Below, one piece after another: positions 45,697-56,061 of a stretch of DNA of 64,000 bases. The DNA is taken from NCBI GenBank assembly GCA_024195585.1, contig SWBL01000201.1, positions 28,789 through 92,788 on the forward strand. The letters run 5' to 3'. Made by a program: the position numbers and the translations under genes. The stretch's first letter is position 1. Each line of letters opens with the position of its first letter. Origin of the DNA: Aureobasidium sp. EXF-3400 (taxonomy: Eukaryota; Ascomycota; Dothideomycetes; Dothideales; Saccotheciaceae). Under the pieces are notes generated by a model. The model searched no databases, had not been told where the DNA came from, and saw only the letters and a list, made by a program, of their open reading frames with translations.

Positions 45697-45935
45697 AGTG
45701 ACTAATTACCTAGTTACTGGTTAGCTCGCATACGAACTATGACAGTATAACAGATCAAAGTACCGGTTCTGAGCAAGAACACAGGTAGAGTATGAAGATG
45801 TGAAAAAGAGGCCAGCAGGCCGTCTGGTTTGAAAGTAATGTACAATCGTGGTATGCCGATACAAGTGTTCCCCCCAAGATATAAACGCCGGATTTTGTGC
45901 AGATTGTCGTCGAAGCCAAGAAAAGAGGTAGACGA

Positions 45936-46484
45936 CTAGTTCTTGGGCCACTTCTTCCAGCCTCTTCCGTGACCTCTTTCCTTCCAGTGACGGATCATCT
46001 CGGGCATAGCAACCATAGCCTTCTCGCGCTGGTCCAATCTGCCCTTGAGAGTACGTTCCCACATCTTTCCCTTGACCTTCTGACCAACACCGGTACCCTT
46101 GACACGGAGACCGTGTTCAGCACGGCGGCGAGCGACCTCCTCGGGCAGTTTGTGCGTGTATGGTAGCAACGAGACAACGTTGTGTTTGATGGCGAGCTTG
46201 ATGATTTCGGATTGCTTGCGAAGAGAGAACGAGGCGGGCTGCCACCTTTGGGTGATGGGGTTCTTGAAAGGCATGAAAGGGTTCTCTGGTTGTAAAGTCG
46301 ATTCCGAGACGGCATTTTCTGAGACGGAAGTGGGAGTGTTTGCATTGGCATCGGCCGAGGAAGTGTTGGCGGCGATGGTGGTAGTTTGGGAAAGAGCCGG
46401 CGGAGGGTAGCGCTTGAAGAAATTGAGGAGTCGCGGGGGAAGCGACTGTGCGAGGCGCACATGCTCTGGGTTGATTGTCGCCAT
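45936..46484 (-). CDS. MRPL25: mitochondrial large-subunit ribosomal protein mL59 (Mrpl25 type)
   Basis: Single exon, 182 residues from the ATG at 46484; an in-frame ATG at 46538 is possible. The N-terminus LAQSLPPRLLNFFKRYPPPA is typical of the family. Then come NPFMPFKNPITQRWQPASFSLRKQ, HKLPEEVARRRAEHGLRVKG and a basic C-terminus (GHGRGWKKWPKN). These match the fungal 54S protein L25 family. It is divergent from the proteasome beta-3 gene, 325 bp away. Confidence 0.85.
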   Translation of the reverse strand: MATINPEHVRLAQSLPPRLLNFFKRYPPPALSQTTTIAANTSSADANANTPTSVSENAVSESTLQPENPFMPFKNPITQRWQPASFSLRKQSEIIKLAIKHNVVSLLPYTHKLPEEVARRRAEHGLRVKGTGVGQKVKGKMWERTLKGRLDQREKAMVAMPEMIRHWKERGHGRGWKKWPKN

Positions 46485-46809
46485 CTTGACTGTTTCGTGA
46501 CCTGATCTAACCTCGTCGGCGCGGAAAGAGCGATTCAATGTTTCGACATGGAATTGGAGAATCTACGCGGGACTTGCCGTTCTCCGGGGCCGCAAGCTCC
46601 AAGGCGGCGGCGTCGGCGTCATGCAGTGGCCGGGCGGTATGCTTGAGAGTGCTCGTACCTGCCTAGCTACAGCTTGACAGCAACCATCTCGTGCAACTGC
46701 CTATTCAACTCTGCTTTCTGACTCTGTCACTTTCAGGTCGCGCCTTCTCTGTCGACCTCTGACTTAACACCACTTCAACCTCTAATCGTCTAATCCTCTC
46801 ATCACAACC
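46485..46809. promoter_or_regulatory. divergent promoter, mL59 and proteasome beta-3
   Basis: 325 bp with a G/C-rich block (GGCGGCGGCGTCGGCGTC at 46601-46618) near the middle and a C/T-rich side toward the proteasome gene. Both genes are constitutive. Confidence 0.5.
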
Positions 46810-47594
46810 ATGGTGAGTGCACACTTACCTCGTTACCATGCATGCACTCAACTAACCATTATCATTTAGTCCAACCCCTTCTCAATAAGTTCGTCGCATC
46901 TTCGTCGCCGCTCGATTATCCTTCACTAACAACTTCGACAGACGGTGGTGCCTGTGTTGCCATGGTCGGCAAGGACTGTGTCGCCATCGCCTGCGATCTC
47001 CGCCTCGGTCTCCAAGCCTTGACGGTCTCCAACAACTTCCCCAAGATCTTCAACTACGGCGACGTATATCTCGGTCTGACCGGTCTCGCCACCGATGTCC
47101 AGACTGTCAGTGAACTGTTCCGTTACAAGGTCAACATGTACCGCCTGCGCGAGGAGCGCCAGATCTCCCCTCAGACCATGGCCAACCTGGTCTCATCTTC
47201 TCTATACGAGAAGCGTTTCGGCCCATACTTTATCAGCCCCGTCATTGCCGGCATCAACCACACTACCGGAAAGCCCTTCATTTGCGGCTTCGACAGCATC
47301 GGTTGTATCGACTTTGCGAAGGATTTCATTGTCAGTGGAACTGCCAGCGACCAGCTGTTCGGTACTTGCGAAGGCTTGTGGGAACCCGATCTTGTAAGAG
47401 ATGTTATTAGTATGTTTCGCGAGAACTCTGTATACTGACATACATAACAGGGCCCTGAGGACCTCTTCGAAACCATCTCACAAGCTTTGCTCAACGCCGT
47501 CGACCGCGACGCTCTCTCAGGTTGGGGAGCACACGTCTACATCATCGAGAAGGACAAGGTCACCAAGAGATTGCTTAAGGGTAGACAGGATTAG
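46810..47594 (+). CDS. PUP3: 20S proteasome subunit beta-3
   Basis: Exons 46810-46812 (ATG only), 46870-46888 (19-nt microexon), 46942-47393 and 47451-47594 give 205 residues, exactly the usual length. The spliced N-terminus MSNPFSINGGACVAM is the beta-3 hallmark. [30 protein letters not shown] and [10 protein letters not shown] follow. Beta-3 is not proteolytically active and has no Thr1 after a propeptide, as seen. The first intron starts right after the start codon (GTGAGT). The donor of intron 2 is the weaker GTTCGT. Confidence 0.95.
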
Positions 47595-49088
47595 ACAACA
47601 TCGAAGCAGGTGCAGATCACACCGCGGTCGAGAAGCGTACGCACGTATTCTGTACAACACGAAGGAGGGCATTGGCATTGCGGACGGCGCTCAGGAGTTG
47701 AAAGGCCGCCATCACATGCGCGGCTGTCACGTTACGTCTTTCTTAGGTTCTCATGAAATTTACGGCCCAAATCATGGCTTCCCAACCTTTTCCCCCCAGC
47801 ATTCCTCGTCCCTTTCCTCCACCGCTTCACTCATCTCTATCTTGAATTCTGGTTTATCAGCAACTTGATCATTTGATCCGTCTGGATGCTGTGTTGTCTG
47901 CTAACCGTTGGGAGGATCACACATTCTTCGATAACATGCCACTAACAGCCTTAGCTACTATGAGCACCTCATTCACGTTCATCGCCTGGTAGTGCCGTCT
48001 CAACCGTTTGGTCGGACCCGAATTGCAATCAGTCACGTTAGCCGACTAGAGCACTGTCTCTGAGGTAGGTGTGGTTGTTACATCCGGCGGCTAACAACCA
48101 GCGCTTATATGAAAAATTTCACTCCCACTTTCCACTTCCGTCACAATCAAGCTTTTGACAAGCAGCAGAGATTGTTGGTGGCACTGTTTGCGAACTGTTG
48201 TTGGTCGCGGTTGTGGTGTCTTGATGCCTGTGTGAAGTTTATCCGGAGGGAAACCCAGACCTCAGGTCAACCGCTACATGCTGCCAATTCTTGCAGCAGT
48301 ATTGTCGATACCTCTCCCATGTACCCCTCCCCTGCATTGCAGATCTACCCACCTCCGCTCACTTGTTGCAATGCTCGAGTGCAGTGTTGCACTGCGTAGC
48401 TGGACTGACAAGCCAGGGCTTGGCCAGCCCTTTACATGTTAATATAGGCAACCATTGAGCTGCCTTCCATATCTCCCGCTCAGGTGACTGAACCTGCATG
48501 CTGCCATACCATCACTCGGCGGGATGGCGTTCAGCCTTCTCAGAGATTGTGCATACACGCCTATATTGCGATTCCAGGCAGGACCTAACTGGACGGCTGT
48601 GCCACCCGAGCACAACCATTACAATCTCCTTGAACACTTCTCGCCTTACCTGGATCATATTGGCGGAATTACTTCCAGTATCCATGGCCAGTTCCCACTC
48701 TTTCATCAAGCTTTTGTAGACTCCAACAGATGTCCGACTAACTCACCCCACCCAACATCCAATACAGCAATAATGTCCCTTGGCTGTTTGTCAATGACGG
48801 TGAAGGGTGCCTTCTATCGTGCCTTACACTGTCAAATCTATTGTCTCTTGAAGGGGAGACCATGGGGTTGACTAGTCGAGCTACTTTACCAACAGTGAGT
48901 TGCTCTGTTGTGGTTGGTGAGAAGTTTTCGATGCAACGCTTTCCCTCTAGGCATCAGGATCTCATATTCGTTGTTCGTGCTGATAATATATAAATGCTCC
49001 ATTCCTCGTCTTGCACCTTCCGTACAACACAATCACTTTGTCCAAGGACAAGAGTCACTTCTGAGCAATATCATTTGAGACTCACACC
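47595..49088. other. 1.5 kb intergenic
   Basis: Between two plus-strand genes. Frames of 96-155 codons occur but lack recognisable motifs and start context. A TATATAA at 48987-48993 lies about 95 bp before the SWIM-gene start. Nothing else recognised. Confidence 0.5.
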
Positions 49089-50445
49089 ATGGCTTCACCA
49101 AGCACTCCTCGGGCTCAACAGCCAAGTCCATCGTAAGCATGATCCTATGCGGATTCCCGAAGTTAGGAGAAGAAGGACTAACAGGTCACAGTCGCATCGT
49201 GACTGCAGTACAGACAGGACTATCATACGAAATCGGAGATATGAGTCCAAAATCTCAGAAAAACGCTGAAGATGCGCTTTTGTACAACAGAATGTCTATG
49301 ATCCGTTGTTACGAGCGTGATGACGGCTTTCACTTCGAACTCCAAGAATGTGTTTGTGTCACTGTCTCTGATGACGAAGCTCCTACTTGCTCAATTTGTC
49401 CTTACGACGAAGGCCGTGCTTGTCGACACATCTGGTGGGTCAACGATCAGATTTTGAAAACTAGTATTCCTCCTGGAGCCAGACCTCGCGACCAGTTTCA
49501 GATGTCTCGTGATGGGCAGGATGTTGGTTCAGACAAAACTAAGAGACGTATGTTGTACCATGAGTGGCTAGAAGAAGAAGGTCTTCAGAAACTCGCTCAG
49601 CTCGGAGGTTGGTGGAAGCAGGACCCTTCGAATCAGCACGATACCAGATTGGTCGAACAAACTGCCACGCAGATCTTATCGGCCTTTGAGCCTTCTGGTG
49701 TACTTTCCAGCCAGCATGGCCAAGATAATCTTCAGATGTTGCAGCAGGAGTCGCAGTGAGTTCAACCTTCGCTTTCAAGATGCATATTACCTTGCATTAT
49801 TGCTGACTTGAGTATAGAGCACTCTTTACACGATACAGAAATGAAACGATCAAGCAGGCCAAGGCACAGCCATTCCTGCTTGTCGCTCTGGGAGCAGCCG
49901 TGCCAGAAGCAGAGCGAGACCTTTTGCATCTCACAAAGATCCACAGCCGCATTGAACGCATTTTCTTTGACTATGGATACTGGATGACAACTCGTACACC
50001 CAGCCACAGTAGCCTTGATGCAACCGCAGAAACCCTGCACGGTGAGATTGACCACTTGCGCTCCTTCGTCGGAGAACACCAGACCAAGGCTCAAGCTCTC
50101 CAAAAAGAAATGCCTGAGATCCTCCAGATCAAGACTATTGATATTTTGCTGTATACCCTGGAACAGCTGGTCGAATATAGAGGAGATTCCCAGACTACTG
50201 CCGTTGTATCCACTCCACAGTATTCTGGTCTTGCACTTCAGGACAGAAGTTTGCTCCACAAGATGATCCCTCCTCAGGATTACTTCGTGTTGCCCGTTCT
50301 TGATCTTCTCAGTGATGGAGTTCTCTACAGAGAGATGGTTCAGCGAAGGGTCAGGGCTGTTGCATACCGACTGAGGGAGGGACATGAGCCCTGCCCTGAA
50401 GATTACGTCAAGAAGCTGGAAGAAATTGTTGGTCTCGATGAGTGA
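49089..50445 (+). CDS. SWIM-type zinc-finger protein
   Basis: Exons 49089-49132, 49192-49755 and 49818-50445 give 411 residues. The first join uses the acceptor at 49191 and not an earlier AG at 49184, which would break the frame. A SWIM finger (CxC...CxH) is visible: Cys68 and Cys70 in QECVCV, Cys92 and His94 in ACRHIWWV, with an extra CSIC between. SWIM fingers bind DNA or proteins (for example Sws1 in recombination, MULE transposases). The C-terminal half is helical (IHSRIERIFFDYGYWM; KTIDILLYTLEQLVEYRGD). I do not recognise a named orthologue; no transposase catalytic core is seen. Confidence 0.75.
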
Positions 50446-50704
50446 GAACTCACAAGCATGATCGGACTGTTCTCGATGCTTGCACACAGTTACCTGTTTT
50501 CTTGTCTCATTTGTTCATTTCCTCGTTTCCTGACATTCTTTTTACAGGCGTTGGAAGTCTTTTCGTTGCCTCAACCAACCTAATATGCTCATTTCTTGGT
50601 CTCTAGACTTTACTTGCTCCATAGCTATGGAATCTCAGTTCGCTTCGTTGGGTCATTCACCAAAGCTACTGTGTTATGCGTGCAAGACCATATTTGTATT
50701 GATA

Positions 50705-51563
50705 TTATTGAGATGGCGGTGCTCCAGATTCGTCAAGTTGTTGCTTTCGTGCTCGCAGTTCCTTCAAGCTTCTGACGTCCTCGTAGCCTTCAGGCATTAT
50801 TTTGTTCCAATCGGGATTCATTGGAACGTAACAACTCATGCAGAGATAGCTTTGATCCACCTGTCAAGTAAGGGTTGGGTTAGCATGTCTCCAGCACAAC
50901 AAACAATTCGCTACCACAATAATGGGTACTTAGGTCTTGAAAGTCACATTGCAGCGTGCCAACCAAGGCCAGATGAATGTCTTTACCGAGACAAATCCTC
51001 GTTGCAAAGCCACTGTTTCTTGAACTTCATGTTGTAATGTGACAGCTTGATCCCAAATCTTCTGATTCTAGGATCAGGTTCACCATCTAGTTGCTGTTGG
51101 CTCGAATCTATCGAAACTCTTGCCTACTTACCATGTTCTGCCAATAGAGCTGTCTGCCTCCATGCTTCGTCCATTCACAACCAGCGCAATAGTGCTCGAC
51201 CCTTTTGTCGTAAAGAACAGGTCGATGAGATTTCCAGGGCAACTCTTCGCGCACCCAGGCATGCTTATGGAGCCACAACGTCAACGATCGGCGCATGCGA
51301 TAACGCTCATCACTTCGGTGCTGTTCGTTGTAATCTCTGTACTTCTCCTGGAGCTTCGCGCGGTATTCTAGATCATGAAGAAGTCGAGGTTGGGTGCCTT
51401 TCAGATATCTGGCATGCCTGCGTCGTTTCATCTCCTCTGGGTCCGCATCGCGCAGACGGTGATAGCGTAGTTTGCTGTAGATCTGTACCTTCTCCAGAGA
51501 CTCGGGGGTCTTATTTGCATGGTAGCGCGAAAGGTCGCGAGCGCGCTTTTCTTCTATCGTCAT
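50705..51563 (-). CDS. basic C4 zinc-type protein of unknown function, three exons
   Basis: Exons 51563-51132, 51061-50948 and 50860-50705 (432+114+156 nt) give 233 residues from the ATG at 51563; the frame is open upstream to 51806, so the start is uncertain. The N-terminal half is Arg/Lys/Tyr-rich (RARDLSRYHANKTPESLEK, EEMKRRRHARYLKG). Cys126 and Cys129 (HYCAGCEW) in exon 1 and Cys189 and Cys192 (YLCMSCYV) in exon 3 look like two halves of a C4 zinc site, brought together only by splicing. The end is DESGAPPSQ. No family recognised. Acceptors at 51062 and 51068 are six bases apart and both in frame. Confidence 0.65.
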
Positions 51564-51971
51564 TGGGGTTTGGTAGGCGTAGCAGAGAGAAAAACATCGT
51601 GAGAAACAAGGTGTCGAGATTGGTGGCTTTAGTAGACGGATTAACCTCGAGTAGATTAGATTCATGATTACAGAGGCAGCGACAGAGAGAAGAGCTTCCT
51701 GATCTTGCATTCGAGTCTGGTGCGAATGTATTGATATGCCCTCAGTATATTCGGGATATAAAGTCCAAGTGTGCACGTGTGGAGGGGCAGGCGGTTTTTG
51801 TTGCATTTATTTTATTTCTTGCCGTGCCAAGACCAGATTTGGGCGGCGTCATTCGTTTGTGGCCTGCAGCAGCAACTTTTGAGTCAGCGACGACCACATC
51901 CTTTGTCTAGCCATCTGCCCACCTCTACACTACACGAAACGCGTACTTTGGATCACATAGCCACCGCAATC
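51564..51971. promoter_or_regulatory. divergent promoter, C4 zinc-type gene and eIF2-beta
   Basis: 408 bp between divergent starts (less if the minus gene starts upstream). No sharp element recognised. Confidence 0.4.
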
Positions 51972-53144
51972 ATGGCTGATATTGTCAGTACATCCGGGCG
52001 CGCACTCCGGCAGCAAAGAAGATGGGTGAACTGATTGCAATCGAATCTAGGAAGAGCGCAAGCCGCGCAAGTCGGTCGCCTTTAGCGAGGGCACCACCAT
52101 TGTCGACAGCAACGGCCAGGTCACCGAGGCCACTGAGCAACATGGCGACAAGTCGAGCGCCGAGACTCACTCTGCTGGTACGATCAAGAAGCTCCCCGCA
52201 GCCAAACAAGCACAAGATGAGGACACCAGCTCACCACCCACAACACCAACAGAAGGAGTCGATGAGATGACCGCCATGTTCGAGGGCCTTGCCAAGAAGA
52301 AGAAGAAGTCGTCATCCAAGAAGGACAAGTCCACCGACGATGCAGAGGCTCCCGCCGCCGACGCCGAGTTCGACCCCTCGGCCCTCAAGAAGAAGAAGAA
52401 GAAGGCAAAGAAGGCTGAGGCCGACGACTTTGAGGCCAAGCTGGCCGAGGCCGGTGCCAACGAGGAGGCCAACGACGACGAGCCCGTCTCGCAACCATCC
52501 ACCAGCCAGGAGGGCGATCTGGAAAAGGGAACCGGCATCTGGCAGCACAGCAACACCACACCCATCGAGTACCCTCTGTTGCTCACCCGCTTTTTCTCCC
52601 AGCTCAACCACCACAACCCCGACCTTGCCTCTAGCGGTGGCAAGTCGTACAAGATCCCTCCTCCTCAGTGCTTGCGTGAAGGAAACAAGAAGACCATTTT
52701 CGCAAACATTTCCGAAATCTGTCGCCGTATGAAGAGAACCGACGAGCACGTCACTCAGTTCCTGTTCTCTGAACTGGGTACCTCTGGTTCGGTCGCTGGT
52801 CAGGGTCAACTTGTCATCAAGGGTCGTTTCCAGCAGAAGCAGCTGGAGAACGTTTTGAGAAGATATATTGGTACGTTCTTCTCCTTTAGTTCTCTGCCAC
52901 TCATCATTTTTTGTGCATTTCTGTTACCTACAACGAAAAAAAACCTATTCAAGAAGCTAACCAAAGCCAAACAGTCGAGTACGTTACTTGCAAGACCTGC
53001 CGCTCGCCAGACACAGAGCTCAACAAGGGTGAGAACCGTCTCTACTTTGTTACCTGCAACTCTTGCGGTTCCAGACGTTCCGTCTCTGCCATCAAGACTG
53101 GTTTCTCGGCCCAGATCGGCAAGCGCAGAAGACAGCAAGCTTAA
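51972..53144 (+). CDS. SUI3: translation initiation factor eIF2, beta subunit
   Basis: Exons 51972-51983 (12 nt, MADI), 52051-52870 and 52975-53144 give 333 residues. The disordered N-terminus has the Lys blocks ([12 protein letters not shown] and KKKKKKAKK) that bind eIF5 and eIF2B-epsilon. The core [18 protein letters not shown] and [20 protein letters not shown], then [16 protein letters not shown], are the conserved tRNA-positioning domain. The C4 zinc ribbon is Cys283, Cys286, Cys305 and Cys308 (CKTC ... CNSC). The end [12 protein letters not shown] is typical. The first intron begins after four codons. It is convergent with the BTB-like gene, 80 bp between stops. Confidence 0.96.
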
Positions 53145-53224
53145 GGGGAAGGAAACATCACGTCCTTCATGCCTTTTTTCTTCTTTTGCATCGTTTTTAT
53201 CCAAAAGATTTTCTCCCCTACTTT

Positions 53225-54682
53225 CTATCTCAATGGTAGCGCAATGCGGAAGTGAATTCTCAACTTATCCAGCTGGGAAATGTTGGTACGGCGTCTGACT
53301 TCATTGTCAAACTCGTCCTCCAAAAAGCTACCTTGCGGATCCGCATCCAAGACGGCGGGCCAGCGTGTGGGGATGTCAGAGGTTTTGACGGGGAGCTGTA
53401 TCAGGCTGGGCGCGCAGTCGTCCTCGAAGCTGTTTTCGCGTAGAATGAGAACCAGGTCGCGCTGGAAAGGACGGCAATTGTAATGAAAAGTCGTAAACAG
53501 TTCGTCTTCGTTGAGTCGGTGTTGCAAGAAGCAAGTGATGCAGTAGTGTGCCAGGGTTTTTGTGATGTCGTTTTCGTTTGGCAGGTGTTCATATGCGTAT
53601 GCCAGTGCTTTGCATAGATCTTTTGGTGGACCAGGATAACTGGTTGATAGCTCCAGCTCGAGGAACATACGTGCTTTGACCATTGTCTTCAAGCTACTGA
53701 TATCGTAGGTCGAGGCCAGGTGAAAGATTTCTATGTGTAACAGAGCAGACATCTGGTCGTGGAGGCAGTCTTCCGGAACGTAGTTTTCACAAGTGTAGAC
53801 GTGTCTAAGCATGCATATAACTGCTGTCAACGACGCATCTCCGATGGTATATTTTGGCCCATTTCTAGATTCCTCGAAGCTGAAGGCCAGCACTGGCGCT
53901 ACCAATTCTATCGTGGCGAGATTCAGATTTTTGAGCACCGTGGTCTCTTGTGTATGGGGATCTCTTGTCGTAAGAGTAGCACCGCCACCCTCGGCATGCA
54001 GAGCCAAAAAGGCCATGTCGTCCATCGTTTGTGCTTCCCTGCCTTTCTGCATGGCAGGCAATGGTGGGTCCGAAATGTAGCTATCTGCTGCGTCTGGAAT
54101 AGCATAATCTTGCTGTCGGATGAAGCGGTCGGGCAGTCCTGCATGTTCACGCGCGGACTGTGCTTGTGTTCCTTCCCTATCGACATCATCTTCCTCGTCT
54201 TCGAAGCGATTCCTCAGAACAGGAGTGTCCTGATAGTCTGGGACACGGCCTAACGATTCTGCTAAATGTTGGCGTGAGGAGTGGGTAAGGCGTATGTTCT
54301 CGGCAATAGCGTTATATCGTTGGTCTTCAAGGTGCTCTCGTGCAATTAGGCTTTCCCGAGAATATGGATCTTGGTCTCTTAGACCTGCCTCATGATGACC
54401 GAGAATGGCTGACTGGTAGTCCCTTACAGAGGCAGCCGGTGCTGGTTGATTCGCGAGACGTCGTCGACGAGAGCGTTCGAGGGAGTCTGCATAGCGGATC
54501 CAGTCGAAATCACTTCTGGCAACCCTTGAAGGTTGCGGTTGAGTGTCGGACGGAGAGGGGAAGTGCGGCTCCTCGTTGAAAGGTTCCTCGTCTTTCCATA
54601 CTCGTAGTCTAGCATCCAGCTCAAGGAGAGCGTCTGCACTAGTCAATTGACGCAGGAACTCTCTAGTAGGTGAGCCAGGCAT
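53225..54682 (-). CDS. BTB/POZ-like fungal protein
   Basis: Single exon, 485 residues from the ATG at 54682; in-frame ATGs at 54718 and 54799 exist. The N-terminal ~200 residues are charged and Arg-rich. The middle (about 235-330) has a diverged BTB-like order: ATLTTRDPHTQETTVLKN, LAPVLAFSFEESRNG in shifted form, ICMLRHVYTCENY, then IEIFHLASTYDISSLKTMVK, the helix pair that closes many fungal BTB proteins. A helical C-terminus follows (ITKTLAHYCITCFLQHRL). Fungal BTB proteins often link targets to Cul3, but the assignment here rests on the last helices only. Confidence 0.6.
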   Translation of the reverse strand: MPGSPTREFLRQLTSADALLELDARLRVWKDEEPFNEEPHFPSPSDTQPQPSRVARSDFDWIRYADSLERSRRRRLANQPAPAASVRDYQSAILGHHEAGLRDQDPYSRESLIAREHLEDQRYNAIAENIRLTHSSRQHLAESLGRVPDYQDTPVLRNRFEDEEDDVDREGTQAQSAREHAGLPDRFIRQQDYAIPDAADSYISDPPLPAMQKGREAQTMDDMAFLALHAEGGGATLTTRDPHTQETTVLKNLNLATIELVAPVLAFSFEESRNGPKYTIGDASLTAVICMLRHVYTCENYVPEDCLHDQMSALLHIEIFHLASTYDISSLKTMVKARMFLELELSTSYPGPPKDLCKALAYAYEHLPNENDITKTLAHYCITCFLQHRLNEDELFTTFHYNCRPFQRDLVLILRENSFEDDCAPSLIQLPVKTSDIPTRWPAVLDADPQGSFLEDEFDNEVRRRTNISQLDKLRIHFRIALPLR

Positions 54683-55424
54683 GGTCTTGTGAACAGATTG
54701 AAGCATAAAAGGTTTCATGTTCAAGATGTCAAGAAAGAAACGAAGGTATATAACGAAGGCAGAAACAGAAAGAGCTGTGGATTGTGAGCAACGCCCCAAT
54801 CCTTCCTACCTATTGTGGGTGTGGCAGCTAGGCAGCCGTCAGGGTAGCGCATGTGATCGCTGCGGCTCAGGGTACCCAATGAGCTTGTCCTCCTTGTTCG
54901 ATTAGGCGATTCACAACAGCTGCGTATCGGTCAGATTTTCTGTAATCCGGTCTTATTGCCAAGTCAACTGGGTCAATTGAGGAGTTTATGGTTAGCCGTC
55001 TTGTTTGCAGCGCCGGTCGCAGTTGCGGACCCCTCGGAGCTGCGGCTCAATGACCAGCATTGTGCGAGATCCTGTCTAGCCACTGTAGATCTGAGTTGAT
55101 GGGATTCTTTGCAAGATCAATTTCAGATGACCGAATACGGGTGATTGTCTAGAGTCTCGAGGTGATGCACATGTTGACCGACCCCTCGATTCATGGCATC
55201 TCGAGGATGACGAAGCCTTGGCGACACCTTCGCTACCGACGACACTTACGTTGAACTGAGTTGCATGCGGCATTCGAGATCAACCAATCTGTCAGCCTCA
55301 ACTGCTTCTTATACTCGACAAGTCCCATTGAGGATACTCGAGTAGATACAGCTCGATTGATATACCCGTCACCTGACACAGCGATCAAGGATACCCAGGC
55401 TTCATCTTTGCCATTCATACAACA
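54683..55424. other. 742-bp intergenic
   Basis: Between the BTB-like gene (-) and a small membrane-protein gene (+), divergent. No gene or clear element recognised. Confidence 0.5.
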
Positions 55425-55809
55425 ATGGGCTGGTACTCGCTACTACCCACGCACCTGAGCGACATTGAAGGCTGGATCTCAAGCATCTTCGTACCTCTCT
55501 CTTTTCTTCTTGACATGTGAACTTACAGACTAACAAATTTCTACCCAGCTGTTGTTGGGCGTCGTTACAATGGGCCCATGGGCTCTTCTCCTCATCTACG
55601 ACATCCTCTTCTACGTATACCGCTCCTGCGCCTACCATATCCCCGTCGTCGGCGGTAAAGCCCAAGGGAAAAGGCGACCGCGAGCACCTAGCTTGACAGA
55701 GAGACCTAGTGGTCAGAAGCGTGATGCTCCGAAAGTACCCATACATTCCACCACCACGGCCATAGAAAAAGACGACCATGCTCCCGAGAAGCGTTCGCTT
55801 GGACAGTGA
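55425..55809 (+). CDS. small single-pass membrane protein
   Basis: Exons 55425-55490 and 55549-55809, phase 0, give 108 residues. The N-terminus MGWYSLLPTHLSDIEGWISS leads into one membrane segment formed across the join (IF, then LLLGVVTMGPWALLLIYDI, then LFYVYRS). A basic, Pro/Arg-rich tail of ~55 residues follows (GGKAQGKRRPRAPSLTERPS). No family recognised. Positive charges after the helix predict a cytosolic C-terminus. It is convergent with the next gene. Confidence 0.65.
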
Positions 55810-56061
55810 TAAGACAGCAGACCAATCCTTGATTGGCCATCAGACTTTTGATCTGGCTCTGCTGCGGAGACATAACAACAGAACAAGTACGAGGGTGGGC
55901 TCGAGCTGTAATCATAACCTTGATGGTTATACTATCGTTATCTACCAGCCACCATCTTTACGAAGAAACGACTACACGAATCAAAACAATCCAGTCTCTA
56001 GGCAGGAGCCCCGCGCATTAGATCTTGTTCATTTCTCTCGTGGTTATCATATCTCAATTAA

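Noticed and set aside
48524..48871. 115-codon plus-strand frame upstream of the SWIM gene
   Set aside because: No recognisable motif, no family resemblance, poor start context.
50585..51037. 150-codon plus-strand frame
   Set aside because: Antisense to exons 2 and 3 of the C4 zinc-type gene, whose spliced product is more credible.
51047..51667. 206-codon plus-strand frame
   Set aside because: Antisense to exon 1 of the C4 zinc-type gene, with no domain and no start context.
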